A stretch of DNA of 64,000 nt from Mya arenaria (Eukaryota; Mollusca; Bivalvia; Myida; Myidae). Positions within the stretch are counted from its first letter, which is position 1; the number at the start of each line of letters is the position of its first letter. Both the position numbers and the translations under genes were made by a program. Shown here in pieces: positions 23,356 through 33,900 of the stretch. Where the stretch lies: positions 37,112,862 to 37,176,861 of the forward strand of contig NC_069136.1 in NCBI RefSeq assembly GCF_026914265.1, read 5' to 3'. The notes under the pieces were generated by a model that did no database searches, was not told the DNA's origin, and saw nothing but the letters and a program-made list of their open reading frames with translations.

Positions 23356-23623
23356 TGTGCTTTACCTTTTTACCATGAAGATGATGCATACTTCAAGAAT
23401 AACACAACAAACACCGCAGTGAGTCCCGTACCATTCAAATATATACAGAGAATAGAATTAGAAAACGTATCATTGAAAAAGACTTGTAAAGGACTTGCTG
23501 CTGAAAACTCTTCATTGATTTTAAAAAAATCAGAAACTGAAAGCCTTTAACGAACGTCTCCAAAATGATATTTCGTCCTTAAAGACAAACATCTGTGATA
23601 CAAATACTAGAGAAAATAATTTA

Positions 23624-24070
23624 TTGAGAAAACTTACTGACCTTTCAAAAACATATAATGAATTGTGTGATGAAAACAATCAAATTAGAAAAATGTTTGA
23701 TATTCAAGTTTATAAGATTGCTGAATTTGAGTTTAAATTAAGAAATGTACGAACAGAAAACACAGACTTGAAAACAAAAATAAACGATTTGGAAACTCAA
23801 ATAACCCACCTTAAAACTAAACCTGAGCGCAAAACTGGCTCATTTCGCCAAGCAGAAACAGAAAAGCAAAGTTTACGGTATCCGGCTAACTTCAATGGAT
23901 CTTCAGAACATCAACGTGAAGGTGCAGATCCAAGACATACAGGTTGGCATCAAACATGGCACCAAACACTGAGACGAGGTCAGTTTCGTGGAAATTCGAG
24001 GCGTGGGGGACAGTACCAGTATGATTACCGCATTTCTGATGCGCATAACATTGTGAACAGTAGAAAGTGA
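23624..24070 (+). CDS. Coiled-coil ORF with basic Gly/Arg-rich tail, unknown
   Basis: A 148-codon open frame. Residues 1-66 are charged with heptad-like spacing (LRNVRTENTDLKTKINDLET), consistent with a coiled coil. The C-terminal half is rich in Arg, Gly, Gln and Tyr (RRGQFRGNSRRGGQYQYDY), which suggests nucleic-acid binding. Similar coiled-coil coding potential is visible just upstream, so this may be the end of a longer decayed ORF. It lies 270 bp after the zinc-knuckle fossil and could belong to the same old element. I do not recognise a family and cannot say whether it is expressed. Confidence 0.35.
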   Translation: MRKLTDLSKTYNELCDENNQIRKMFDIQVYKIAEFEFKLRNVRTENTDLKTKINDLETQITHLKTKPERKTGSFRQAETEKQSLRYPANFNGSSEHQREGADPRHTGWHQTWHQTLRRGQFRGNSRRGGQYQYDYRISDAHNIVNSRK

Positions 24071-24257
24071 TTAAAATACAGAAGTGATGTGGTGCTTACG
24101 CTTTATTGGCAACCTTGGTACTTATAATTCACAGTGTATTTACTTTTACTGTTGACTTCGAAGTGTTTCATCTCATAATAAAACGAGGAAATAGACACAT
24201 TTCTTGATCCTTTTTAGATCTCGGGAAGGAGTCATTAAGAGTCGTCCACGCGGCACA

Positions 24258-24589
24258 AAACAACCTTCGGTCTTTTACCAGAGTTCCATTGAGTGTTTTA
24301 TAAAACACTTCGACAAATCTTTTCACAATACGGCCGTCTGACGGAGCACTGTCAAAACAGTATTTTGGAAACAGGTTTGTAGATGTGTTTGATGAAACTA
24401 ATGACCTCATCAAATTTCGGAAATAAATCAAATGCAGGGCTCTTTAAGCGGCATAGACTGCCTTTCGTTTCATTTAAAATGGTGATGTAAATAAAAAGTA
24501 ATCTTTGATTTAAGATTTCATTTTAAGCAAATTTTTGCCTTCCGACGAAGCATATATGGCGTAATTTATCACGTGGTATACATACACTG
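24258..24589. mobile_element. MITE with 5-bp TSD, copy d (partial, inverted core)
   Basis: The core AATACGGCCGTCTGACGGAG and GGAAACAGGTTTGT runs in the orientation opposite to copy a. It ends ACGTGGTATACATACACTG. The other terminus is missing, so no TSD can be read. Confidence 0.75.
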
Positions 24590-24799
24590 TGCATGTACGA
24601 GAAATATTTTTAATGCTGCTTACTTAAGTTTATTTATTACATTAGCAGAAATAAGACCAAATAGATAATGTCTATTGTTCTATAATAGAGTATATGCGAT
24701 ATACGTGATGCAAGACACCATATTCGGGTTAGAGCTTTGCTCGTTCGCCTTTATGGTTTCCTTTGTCTCATATCGGGTCACATAATAGTCCAGTTACTT

Positions 24800-27560
24800 A
24801 TAATATACTGGTGTAACTACTGTCACTGTTGAAAAGAAAGATTCCATATTTCCCCAGTATACATTGCGGACGGGAAACATTTTAATGGTGATGTAACTAC
24901 TGTCACTGTTGAAAAGAAAGATTCCATATTTCCTCCGTATACATGCAGACGGGAAACACTGTAATGGTGATGTTACTTCAGTCACTGTTGAAGAGAAAGA
25001 TCCCATATTCTCCCCGTATACATGCGGTCGGGAAACACTTTAATGGTTTTGTAACTTCAGTCACTGTTCAAGAGAAAGATTCCATATTCTCCCCCGTATA
25101 CGTGCGGACGGGAAACACTGTAATGGTGATGTAACTACTGTCACTGTTGAAGAGAAAGATTCCGTATTCTCCCCCGTATACGTGCGGACGGGAAACACTG
25201 TAATGGTGATGTTACTTCAGTCACTGTTGAAGAGAAAGATTCCATATTCTCCCCCGTATACGTGCGGACGAGAAACACTGTAATGGTGATGTAACTACTG
25301 TCACTGTTGAAGAGAAAGATTCCATATTCTCCCCCGTATACATTGCGGACGGGAAACACTGTAATGGTGATGTTACTTCAGTCACTGTTGAAGAGAAAGA
25401 TTCCATATTCTCCCCCGTATACGTGCGGACGGGAAACACTGTAATGGTGATGTAACTACTGTCACTGTTGAAGAGAAAGATTCCATATTCTCCCCCGTAT
25501 ACATGCGGACGGGAAACACTGTAATGGTGATGTAACTACTGTCACTGTTGAAGAGAAAGATTCCATATTCTCCCCCGTATACGTGCGGACGGGAAACACT
25601 GTAATGGTGATGTAACTACTGTCACTGTTGAAGAGAAAGATTCCATATTCTCCCCCGTATACGTGCGGACGGGAAACACTGTAATGGTGATGTAACTACT
25701 GTCACTGTTCAAGAGAAAGATTCCATATTCTCCCCCGTATACATGCGGACGGGAAATTTTTTAATGGTGATGTAACTACTGTCACTGTTGAAAAGAAAGA
25801 TTCCATATTCTCCCCCGTATACATGCGGACGGGAAACACTGTAATGGTGATGTAACTACTGTCACTGTTGAAGAGAAAGATTCCATATTCTCCCCCGTAT
25901 ACGTGCGGACGGGAAACACTGTAATGGTGATGTAACTACTGTCACTGTTGAAGAGAAAGATTCCATATTCTCCCCCGTATACGTGCGGACGGGAAACACT
26001 GTAATGGTGATGTAACTACTGTCACTGTTCAAGAGAAAGATTCCATATTCTCCCCCGTATACGTGCGGACGGGAAACACTGTAATGGTGATGTAACTACT
26101 GTCACTGTTGAAGAGAAAGATTCCATATTCTCCCCCGTATACGTGCGGACGGGAAACACTGTAATGGTGATGTAACTACTGTCACTGTTGAAGAGAAAGA
26201 TTCCATATTCTCCCCCGTATACGTGCGGACGGGAAACACTGTAATGGTGATGTAACTACTGTCACTGTTCAAGAGAAAGATTCCATATTCTCCCCCGTAT
26301 ACGTGCGGACGGGAAACACTGTAATGGTGATGTAACTACTGTCACTGTTGAAGAGAAAGATTCCATATTCTCCCCCGTATACGTGCGGACGGGAAACACT
26401 GTAATGGTGATGTAACTACTGTCACTGTTGAAGAGAAAGATTCCATATTCTCCCCCGTATACGTGCGGACGGGAAACACTGTAATGGTGATGTAACTACT
26501 GTCACTGTTGAAGAGAAAGATTCCATATTCTCCCCCGTATACGTGCGGACGGGAAACACTGTAATGGTGATGTAACTACTGTCACTGTTCAAGAGAAAGA
26601 TTCCATATTCTCCCCCGTATACGTGCGGACGGGAAACACTGTAATGGTGATGTAACTACTGTCACTGTTGAAGAGAAAGATTCCATATTCTCCCCCGTAT
26701 ACGTGCGGACGGGAAACACTGTAATGGTGATGTTACTTCAGTCACTGTTGAAGAGAAAGATTCCATATTCTCCCCCGTATACGTGCGGACGGGAAACACT
26801 GTAATGGTGATGTAACTACTGTCACTGTTGAAGAGAAAGATTCCATATTCTCCCCCGTATACGTGCGGACGGGAAACACTGTAATGGTGATGTAACTACT
26901 GTCACTGTTCAAGAGAAAGATTCCATATTCTCCCCCGTATACGTGCGGACGGGAAACACTGTAATGGTGATGTAACTACTGTCACTGTTCAAGAGAAAGA
27001 TTCCATATTCTCCCCCGTATACGTGCGGACGGGAAACACTGTAATGGTGATGTTACTTCAGTCACTGTTGAAGAGAAAGATTCCATATTCTCCCCCGTAT
27101 ACGTGCGGACGGGAAACACTGTAATGGTGATGTAACTACTGTCACTGTTGAAGAGAAAGATTCCATATTCTCCCCCGTATACATTGCGGACGGGAAACAC
27201 TGTAATGGTGATGTTACTTCAGTCACTGTTGAAGAGAAAGATCCCATATTCTCCCCGTATACATGCGGACGGGAAACACTGTAATGGTGATGTAACTACT
27301 GTCACTGTTGAAGAGAAAGATTCCATATTCTCCCCCGTATACGTGCGGACGGGAAACACTGTAATGGTGATGTAACTACTGTCACTGTTGAAGAGAAAAA
27401 AATCCATATTCTCCCCGAATACATGCAGACGGTAAACACTGTAATGGTGACTTCTGTCACTGTTGAGGAGAAAGATTCCATATTTCTCTCCGTACATAGT
27501 TACACGGGAAACACTTAAATGGTGATGTAACTTCAGTCACTGTGGAAGAGAAAGGTTCAA
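24800..27560. repeat. 80-bp minisatellite array, about 34 copies
   Basis: The unit is 80 bp (GATGTAACTACTGTCACTGT, TGAAGAGAAAGATTCCATAT, TCTCCCCCGTATACGTGCGG, ACGGGAAACACTGTAATGGT). Copies from about 25400 to 27180 are nearly identical. The edges are diverged, and degenerate half-units trail on to about 27750. Two alternations recur: GTAACTACT versus GTTACTTCA, and TGAAGAG versus TCAAGAG. The part GTCACTGTTGAAGAGAAAG resembles the plus-strand text of the terminal exon at 15042 (GTCACTGTTGACGGGAAGG). The ORFs are artefacts of the periodicity. Confidence 0.97.
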
Positions 27561-27821
27561 TACTTTTTCTTGGTATATATGGAGATTTATGTTGTTTTAA
27601 CTTACTGTTGAAGAGAAAGGTCGCGGACTGTTTTTTTGTAAATATGGAGACGAGAATTAACATAATGGTGTTGTATCTAGAGTCAATGTTGCAGAGAAAA
27701 TTTTCTGAACACCATTTCGAGTCGTTGTTGTAGAGAAGGTCCTATGATTTCATTATCGTAAATGTGGAACCGTGAAGCACATTCAGTCTGCAAATGGATT
27801 CACTGTAGTGGAAATATCCTG

Positions 27822-27979
27822 TTACTTAATTTCCCGTAAACTAGGAGCCGGGAGTGTTGTATCTGAGGTGACAGTTGGCGAAAAGGGAGCGGGATTTGTT
27901 GTTGGGGACACTACTGTAGGCCCGGGGTTTGGCTCGGGTATAGCTGGTGTCCTAGATTCTGATCCAGCGGTAACACCCT
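27822..27979 (-). CDS. Paralogous terminal exon (second copy of the 15042 exon)
   Basis: On the minus strand, acceptor CTATTTTGCTTTATCAG precedes a 158-nt phase-1 exon. It reads GVTAGSESRTPAIPEPNPG onward to TVTSDTTLPAPSLREIK and a TAA stop at 27822. Its phase and stop position parallel the exon at 15042, but it lacks the first roughly 28 codons of that copy. The phase-1 exon at 28792 ends with the base that would complete the first codon (AAG). This implies a second, tandem gene or a long alternatively terminated gene on the minus strand. Pro/Thr/Ser-rich, function unknown. Confidence 0.5.
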
Positions 27980-28184
27980 CTGATAAAGCAAAATAGTTTT
28001 TACAGATAATCTTATAAGACGAAATAAATCGCATCTGTGCAATGGTTAATGTTTATGCCTTATGGACACAGATATCAATGTAAATCACCATGTTTAAAAA
28101 ACATAATGTTTAATTGTTTGGTCATACATGTAAATGTGGTTTCGTTTCTTAGTATAACTTTCAACAGCTTTAAGTAAAGCAAAA

Positions 28185-28243
28185 CTAATAATTTGCCTCG
28201 GTTATAGCAGGTGTTCTAGACCGCGGTACTAAACTAGCTCCCT
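28185..28243 (-). CDS. Third, truncated copy of the terminal exon
   Basis: The minus-strand acceptor TATATTGCATCACTAG leads into 59 nt in phase 1 that read GASLVPRSRTPAITEANY and then stop (TAG at 28185). SRTPAI and the flanking text align with the copy at 27822, 200 bp away, so this is a short tandem duplicate whose frame ends after 19 codons. It could be an alternative terminal exon or a dead duplicate. Confidence 0.35.
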
Positions 28244-28418
28244 CTAGTGATGCAATATAGTATTTGAGGAAAATATTATCAAAATAATACATTGTATCTC
28301 TTCAATGGTTACTGTCTAGACTTTATCTACTCAGACTTCAATGTAAATGATTTAAACATAAGATAGTGTAAAAATGAGTGGTCATGTATGAAAATGTTTT
28401 GTTTTTTGTCTAATTGGT

Positions 28419-28748
28419 TTAAAGCTGCACTCCAACAAATATACCGCTTTGACTACTTGTTTGATTTTTTTGTGCCAATTTTAGTGTAGATCTCTGCAAA
28501 CCGGGCCAGTAATATAAGACTGCTGACCAAAGATCAGATCGTTCAAAATTTTATGTTTTATGGCTAAGAGCGTCACTAACGGATTAAGAGAAATGCATAA
28601 AACATCAATTTTTGAACTTACGTGTGAAAATCTGCGATCGGCAGTTTTATATCACTAGTTTCCCTGTTTTTTTCCATAAATTGGCTCTTCCAGGACAAAA
28701 TATAAAAACAGTTGTCTAAACGTTCAATCTGTGCGAGTTCAGCTTTAA
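28419..28748. repeat. Foldback MITE, copy 4 (complete, diverged)
   Basis: 330 bp from TTAAAGCTGCACTCCAACAA to GTGCGAGTTCAGCTTTAA. Two inverted arms carry the family's GATCAGATCG and ATCTGCGATCGGCAG segments. Confidence 0.83.
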
Positions 28749-28791
28749 GTTAAGAAGAAAATATCTTGAGAGGTCATACTCGCTCACTTAC

Positions 28792-28830
28792 TTCCTTTTG
28801 GCTGATCTGTTAAATCGCGACCCCCTTTTC
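28792..28830 (-). CDS. Candidate 13-codon internal exon of a minus-strand gene
   Basis: On the minus strand: acceptor TAACACTTTTTCAG, 39 open nucleotides and donor GGAA|GTAAGTGAG, both strong. In phase 1 it reads KGGRDLTDQPKG and is symmetric, matching the entry phase of the terminal exons at 27979 and 28243. Short exons with the same acceptor text (AACACTTTTTCAG) and a similar start (KGEVQLLTNIS, KGEAQLLTNIS) appear on the minus strand at 57815 and 60340. No domain is recognised. Confidence 0.38.
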
Positions 28831-29521
28831 CTGAAAAAGTGTTAAGCAACCTTTAATTAGCATGTGCTTGTATATACGGATTGGCGCGTTATAAAAAGAG
28901 TAAGTTTTCTTAGTAATACGCCCACTTTAACTTTAGAAAAATAAATAATTAAAAACATTGCATTTACGAATTCAGACGGACGTAGTTCAACACATATAAT
29001 GAAGATAAAATGAAGAAATAATACATTGCTTACTGTTTTTAGAAAAGAAACTTCCCATTTCAGATTGATTTTCCTATTTATCTCATATATATGATTAGAT
29101 CATGATTATTTATAATCACTTCCTTGTATACCTTCAAATCAAACGAAGATAAAGGCTCACCAAGTAGACTAGAGCGAGCCGAACGTTATGTACTATGGCA
29201 GTACATATTTGCATACTGCTGAATCGTGCCATTCTATTTAAACAGTCTAGTCACACTTATGCTTCAAATTTCAAAACTTCGAATCAGATTTTACTTACAT
29301 GTCAATTTTGATTAAACAAATAGCGCCACTTTAATGAAGTGTTTATTCATTTACATAAAAACATGTTTGTGTTAAGTAGAATCAATGAACATCAAGAATT
29401 TCAGAAATTATCCACTTAATAAAAACATTTGACCAGTCAGTTATTAAATTAAGGAAACGATCTTTTATGAATACTGACTAAGAAACAGGTAAATTCAACA
29501 AACATTTAATTTTGATCTTCA
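28831..29521. other. AT-rich non-coding DNA
   Basis: No gene or repeat can be supported. If the minus-strand exons at 28792 and 27822 are real, this is intron sequence. Confidence 0.4.
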
Positions 29522-31095
29522 TGTAAGGAGTAAAATGATTGAACTATTTAAAGGAGTAAGAGAGTAAACTAATTAAAGGAGTAAGATACTTAACTATGTA
29601 AAGGAGTAAGATGATTGAACTATTAAAAGGAGTAAGATGATGAACTATTTAAAGGTGTAAGATGATTGAACTATTTAGAGGAGTACGATGATTTAACTAT
29701 TTAGAGGAGTAAGATGGTTGAACTATTTATTGAACTATTTAGAGGAGTAAGATGACTGAACTATTTAAAGGAGTAAGATGACTGAACTGTCTAGAGGAGT
29801 AAGATGATTGAACTACTTAAAGGAGTAAGATGATTGAACTATCAAGAGGAGTAAGATATTGAACTATTTAGAGGAGTAAGATGACTGAACTATGTAGAGG
29901 AGTAAGATGACTGAAATATTTAGAGGAGTAAGATGACTGAACTATGTAGAGGAGTAAGATGACTGAAATATTTAGAGGAGTAAGATGACTGAACTATTTA
30001 AAGGAGTAAGATGACTGAACTATTTAAAGGAGTAAGATGACTGAACAACTTAAAGGAGTAAGATGACTGAACAACTTAAAGGAGTAAGATCTATGAACTA
30101 ATTAAAAGTAAGATGTCTGAACTATTTAAAGGAGTAAGATGACTGAACTACTTTAAGCAGTAAGATGACTGAACTACTTAAAGGAGTAAGATGATTGAAC
30201 TATTTATAGGAGTAAGATGATTGAACTATTTAGAGGATTAAGATGATTGAACTATCTAAAGGAGTAAGATGACTGAACTGTTTATAGAAGTAAGATGACT
30301 GAACTGTTTAAAGGAGTAAGATGACTGAACTACTTAAAGGAGTAAGATGATGAACTGTTTAGAGGAGTATGATGACTGAACTATTTAAAGGAGTAAGATG
30401 ACGGAACTACTTAAAGGAGTAAGATGATTGAACTATTTAGAGGAGTAAGATATTGAACTTTTCATTGGAGTAAGATGACTGAACTATTTAAAGGATTAAG
30501 ATGACTGAACTATTTAAAGGAGTAAGATGACTAACCTACTTAAAGGAGTAAGATGACTGAACAACTTAAAGGAGTAAGATGTATGAACTACTTAAAAGTA
30601 AGATGACTGAACTATTTAAAGGAGTAAGATGACTGAACTACTTAAAGCAGTAAGATGACTGAACAACTTAAAGGAGTAAGATGATTGAACTACTTACAGG
30701 AGTAAGATGACTGAATTATTTAAAGGAATAAGATGATTGAACTACTTCAAAAAGTAAGATGACTGAACTATTGATAGGAGTAAGATGATTGAACTATTTG
30801 AAGGGGTAAGATGACTAAACTATTTATAGGAGTAAGATGACTGAACTATTTAAAGGAGTAAGATGACTGAACAATTTAAAAGAGTAAGATGACTGAACTA
30901 TTTATAGGAGTAAGATGACTGAACTATTTAAAGTAGTTAGATGACTTAACTATTTAAAGGAGTAAGATGACTGAACTATTTATAGGAGTAAGATGACTGA
31001 ACTATTTATAGGAGTAAGATGACTGAACTATTTAAAGGAGTATGATAAGAAGTAAGATGACTGAACTATTTATAGGAGTAAGATGACTGAACTCG
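29522..31095. repeat. 26-bp minisatellite array, about 60 copies
   Basis: The unit is AGGAGTAAGATGACTGAACT followed by ATTTAA. Many single-base variants (GATT/GACT, CTTAA/TTTAG/TTTATA) and small length changes make it more heterogeneous than the 80-bp and 43-bp arrays. A block around 30000-30130 recurs around 30480-30620, a sign of segmental duplication within the array. No long ORF. Confidence 0.95.
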
Positions 31096-31276
31096 TAAGA
31101 TTGCTGTTTTTTCATATTTATTGTCGAAAATTATTGTTTAATTGAGAAATGTTATATTGTATAAATCTTATATCTTATATGACTAAATGGATGGCATTGA
31201 TGCAAAAATCAGCTGATTCTGAGACAAATGAAATTAAACATGTTAAAACTGTCAATCTGTGAGAACACACTTTTAA
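31096..31276. repeat. Foldback MITE, copy 5 (degraded)
   Basis: It begins abruptly at the end of the 26-bp array (TAAGATTGCTG, then TTTTCATATTTATTGTCG) and ends AATCTGTGAGAACACACTTTTAA. This corresponds to the right two-thirds of the family. Confidence 0.6.
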
Positions 31277-32087
31277 GAATTCCTTGTCCCAAAACCGCCA
31301 GGCCAACATATTTGATATTTGATATGTGGCATCCATTATAGGTCCTCTACCACATTACATGAGGTTATGCCCCTGTGGTCATATTGTAAAGAATTATGCC
31401 ATTGGCCAAATAGGTAATAATTCTCCATATTTATTCATCTTTTTTATTTTTCCAGATTATAGAAACTTACTTGTCTTGGATACATAAGGGGCAGATCCGA
31501 TATTTGACGCAAGAGGGGGCCTAACTTAGGGGCGTTGCGACCCTCTCTCAGAACCGAAATTTATTCGGAAAAAAGTGTTGGCAGGGGGATTGGGGGTACA
31601 TTTTGCTCTTTTCAGTCCTTTATGATGCAATTTGGGCGTGTTTTATTACCTCTTGTCTCATTTATTGAAATAAAAAGTAAACTGGGATGATTTTTAGGGG
31701 GATGGGCGCCGGGTGCGCCCCCCCCCCACCCTTGATCCGCAAGTGAAAACTCTAAACGATTTTAATTTTTGATAATTATCAAACAAGCTATGTTATAAAC
31801 TACATTACTTAACTTACATTAATAATATATGTATATAAATACATTGCACACACATTTTCGTTATCTGAACTTGATAAACGTTGGATCATGTGATATAGAT
31901 AGGCTTATCAAATGTATGGCCTTTTGAAACGTTGTTCATATTTCTAAATCGGAAGTGGGTGGATATCAGTCTAAAATATTTAACCAAGGGTGAGCATTGC
32001 TAAATTAAAAGTAGATGAATGTTTCACCTGACGAAACGTTTAAGCTTGTTTTATACATTAAAAGGGATATAACTTAACTAGAAAACT
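31277..32087. other. Spacer upstream of the TRIM-like gene, with an old repeat
   Basis: It holds the degraded repeat at 31490-31746 and then 340 bp of AT-rich sequence that should include the promoter and 5' UTR of the gene at 32088. Short matches to the DNA upstream of the paralogue at 62291 (CTAAATCG-AAGT, AAAGTAGAT) suggest part of the upstream region was duplicated with the gene. No TATA box stands out. Confidence 0.5.
31490..31746. mobile_element. Degraded GC-ended repeat, related to 9690-9905
   Basis: It runs from GGCAGATCCGATATTTGACG to CCCTTGATCCGCAAGTG. The ends form a rough inverted repeat around GGATC. The interior matches the 9690 copy (GGGGGCCTAAC, GGGCGTGTTTTATTACC, AAAAAGTAAACTGGGATGAT). 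No clear TSD. Confidence 0.5.
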
Positions 32088-33869
32088 ATGGCTACCGATG
32101 GATTTGAAGATACACTTCTAGAATGTGGAAGTGACGCCGTCGGTGGTAGAATAGGGAGCAAGTGTGAACCTTGTCGTCGTCGCGCCAGGTCAGAGGTGGC
32201 TTCGTTGTTCTGTAATACATGCAAGGTATATCTATGCGATGACTGCTGTGATGGACACAAGGTGCACATGACAAACGTGGATGAACATAACATCGTTGCA
32301 GCCCATGAAGCCGGTGTCAAGCCAGATGTCGATATGAAGAGACTGGATCAGTGTTGTGAACATAAACGAGTTTTCATGTTTCACTGTGAAGACCACGAAG
32401 ATTTGTGTTGTGAAATATGTGCCTTTTCTTGTCATCGTAGATGCGATAATATCCACGAAATAGCAAAAGTCGCTAAGAATGTGAAAGATGATGAAAAGGA
32501 AACGATACGTGCATCCTATATCACTGCCTCAGAAGTTATAAGGAAATGCGAGGAGGATCAATTGAACAACGTTTCGCGAGTAGAAGAAATCGTTAAAGAA
32601 ATTGATATTTACAAGGAAGACATATTGACAAAAATTGAGGAAGCCAAGTCGAGAATTGTCAACGAAATGACTAATCATAACACACAGGAAGACGAACGTC
32701 TAAATACGAGAAGAAACGCGGCTGAAATCCTGAAGAGAGAACTTGACACGCACTTGGCAATGCCAGATAACGTTCGCGAGAATGGAACGGAATCGGAAAT
32801 ATTCATTCTAAATCATATTCTCAAAAGGACGCAAGCCAAGGCATCACAGACACTGAACACTTTGTTGAAGAATGATTACACCGTCAAAGTGGGACTAGAA
32901 ATCAACGAAAACATTTTAAAAATAACAAATACTGATTTCGCACTATTCTCATTAAATAAAACACTAGAACCAAACACACAATTGTTGAATGGAAACGATG
33001 TAATCAAAACAGCAAAAATCTCTACATACGAGAAACAAACATACCAACAAAGGCCAGTGCGTCTGGAGCTTTTAAAGGCCATGGAGCTCGTGAAGACAGG
33101 AGACGACCAGATTGAGCCGTTTGTTATTGGGCTGGACTACCTGCCGGACGGGAGGATCGTCGCGGTGGATAACTTGAACTGTAAATGTTTTATTTTGAGT
33201 GACACATTGAAGAGGTTCGACACATTTTATAGGTTTAAGACATATCCTAGGGGCGTAACTTTTTACTCTGATAACAATATTGCAGTAACCGTCAGTAACG
33301 GATATATCTGCCTGCTGACTGTGGGCAGTGACAACACGATCACGCTGATGAAGACGCTGACCACGTCCTACTACTGCTTCTCCATCTGTCCCCTGAACGA
33401 CCGCACGTTCGTAGTGAGCACTTTTGACGACTCGAGGCCTGCCAGGATGATTGACGTGGACGGCAAGGAGAGCGACTTTGACAACGTGAAGTTTCCTGGA
33501 AAGACGTATAAGCGTGGTGAAAATCAATGTACCTACATACAATCACGGGGTACTCTGGTCCTTACAGACATGGATGCTCACACAGTTCACATGTATAACA
33601 CCGTATCCAGCAAGGTCAAGGAGGTTAAAGATGACCGGATTCGTAAACCAAGAAGAGCATGTGTTGGCCCAGATGACTCCGTGTTTGTGTGCAGTGACAA
33701 GACAAACTCCATCATCCAGATATCACCCGACGGGGACATACTGGTGTCATGTGACTTCGACATGAAGTTTCCGGTAGACGTTGCCGTCTCCAGGGATGGC
33801 TCAAGAATGGCCGTGATCAACAGTTCGGGAGGCGAGAGAAAACTGAAACTGTTTAAAATAATACAATAA
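32088..33869 (+). CDS. TRIM-like protein (two B-boxes, coiled coil, NHL-like propeller), RING-less
   Basis: An intact single-exon 593-aa ORF. Residues about 26-68 form a B-box1-like zinc finger (CEPC, CNTC, CDDC, then His residues). Residues about 88-123 form a B-box2 with C-x2-H-x7-C-x2-H-x4-C-x2-C-x4-H-x2-C spacing. Residues about 130-265 are a charged helical, coiled-coil region. Residues about 320-593 contain NHL-like propeller strands (YLPDGRIVAVDN, VGPDDSVFVCSD, VAVSRDGSRMAV). No RING finger precedes the B-boxes, so intrinsic E3 ligase activity is unlikely. Such proteins act in innate immunity and signalling in animals; the bivalve expansions are largely uncharacterised. The start is the first ATG, shared with the paralogue at 62291, which aligns without gaps. 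Overlapping minus-strand ORFs are shadows. Confidence 0.92.
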   Translation: MATDGFEDTLLECGSDAVGGRIGSKCEPCRRRARSEVASLFCNTCKVYLCDDCCDGHKVHMTNVDEHNIVAAHEAGVKPDVDMKRLDQCCEHKRVFMFHCEDHEDLCCEICAFSCHRRCDNIHEIAKVAKNVKDDEKETIRASYITASEVIRKCEEDQLNNVSRVEEIVKEIDIYKEDILTKIEEAKSRIVNEMTNHNTQEDERLNTRRNAAEILKRELDTHLAMPDNVRENGTESEIFILNHILKRTQAKASQTLNTLLKNDYTVKVGLEINENILKITNTDFALFSLNKTLEPNTQLLNGNDVIKTAKISTYEKQTYQQRPVRLELLKAMELVKTGDDQIEPFVIGLDYLPDGRIVAVDNLNCKCFILSDTLKRFDTFYRFKTYPRGVTFYSDNNIAVTVSNGYICLLTVGSDNTITLMKTLTTSYYCFSICPLNDRTFVVSTFDDSRPARMIDVDGKESDFDNVKFPGKTYKRGENQCTYIQSRGTLVLTDMDAHTVHMYNTVSSKVKEVKDDRIRKPRRACVGPDDSVFVCSDKTNSIIQISPDGDILVSCDFDMKFPVDVAVSRDGSRMAVINSSGGERKLKLFKIIQ

Positions 33870-33890
33870 AAGTGTTTTGTCATGCTCAGA

Positions 33891-33900
33891 AATAAATAAA
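33891..33900 (+). terminator. Poly(A) signal of the TRIM-like gene
   Basis: Overlapping AATAAATAAA about 22 bp after the TAA stop at 33867-33869. Another AATAAA-like ACAATAAAAG overlaps the stop itself. A short 3' UTR is inferred. Confidence 0.6.

Noticed and set aside
24794-27497. Short ORFs on both strands in the 80-bp array
   Set aside because: Each terminates after about one three-phase cycle (61-92 codons), as expected from an 80-bp period.
33072-33542. 156-codon minus-strand ORF opposite the TRIM-like gene
   Set aside because: Shadow of the plus-strand coding frame. A similar shadow appears opposite the paralogue.
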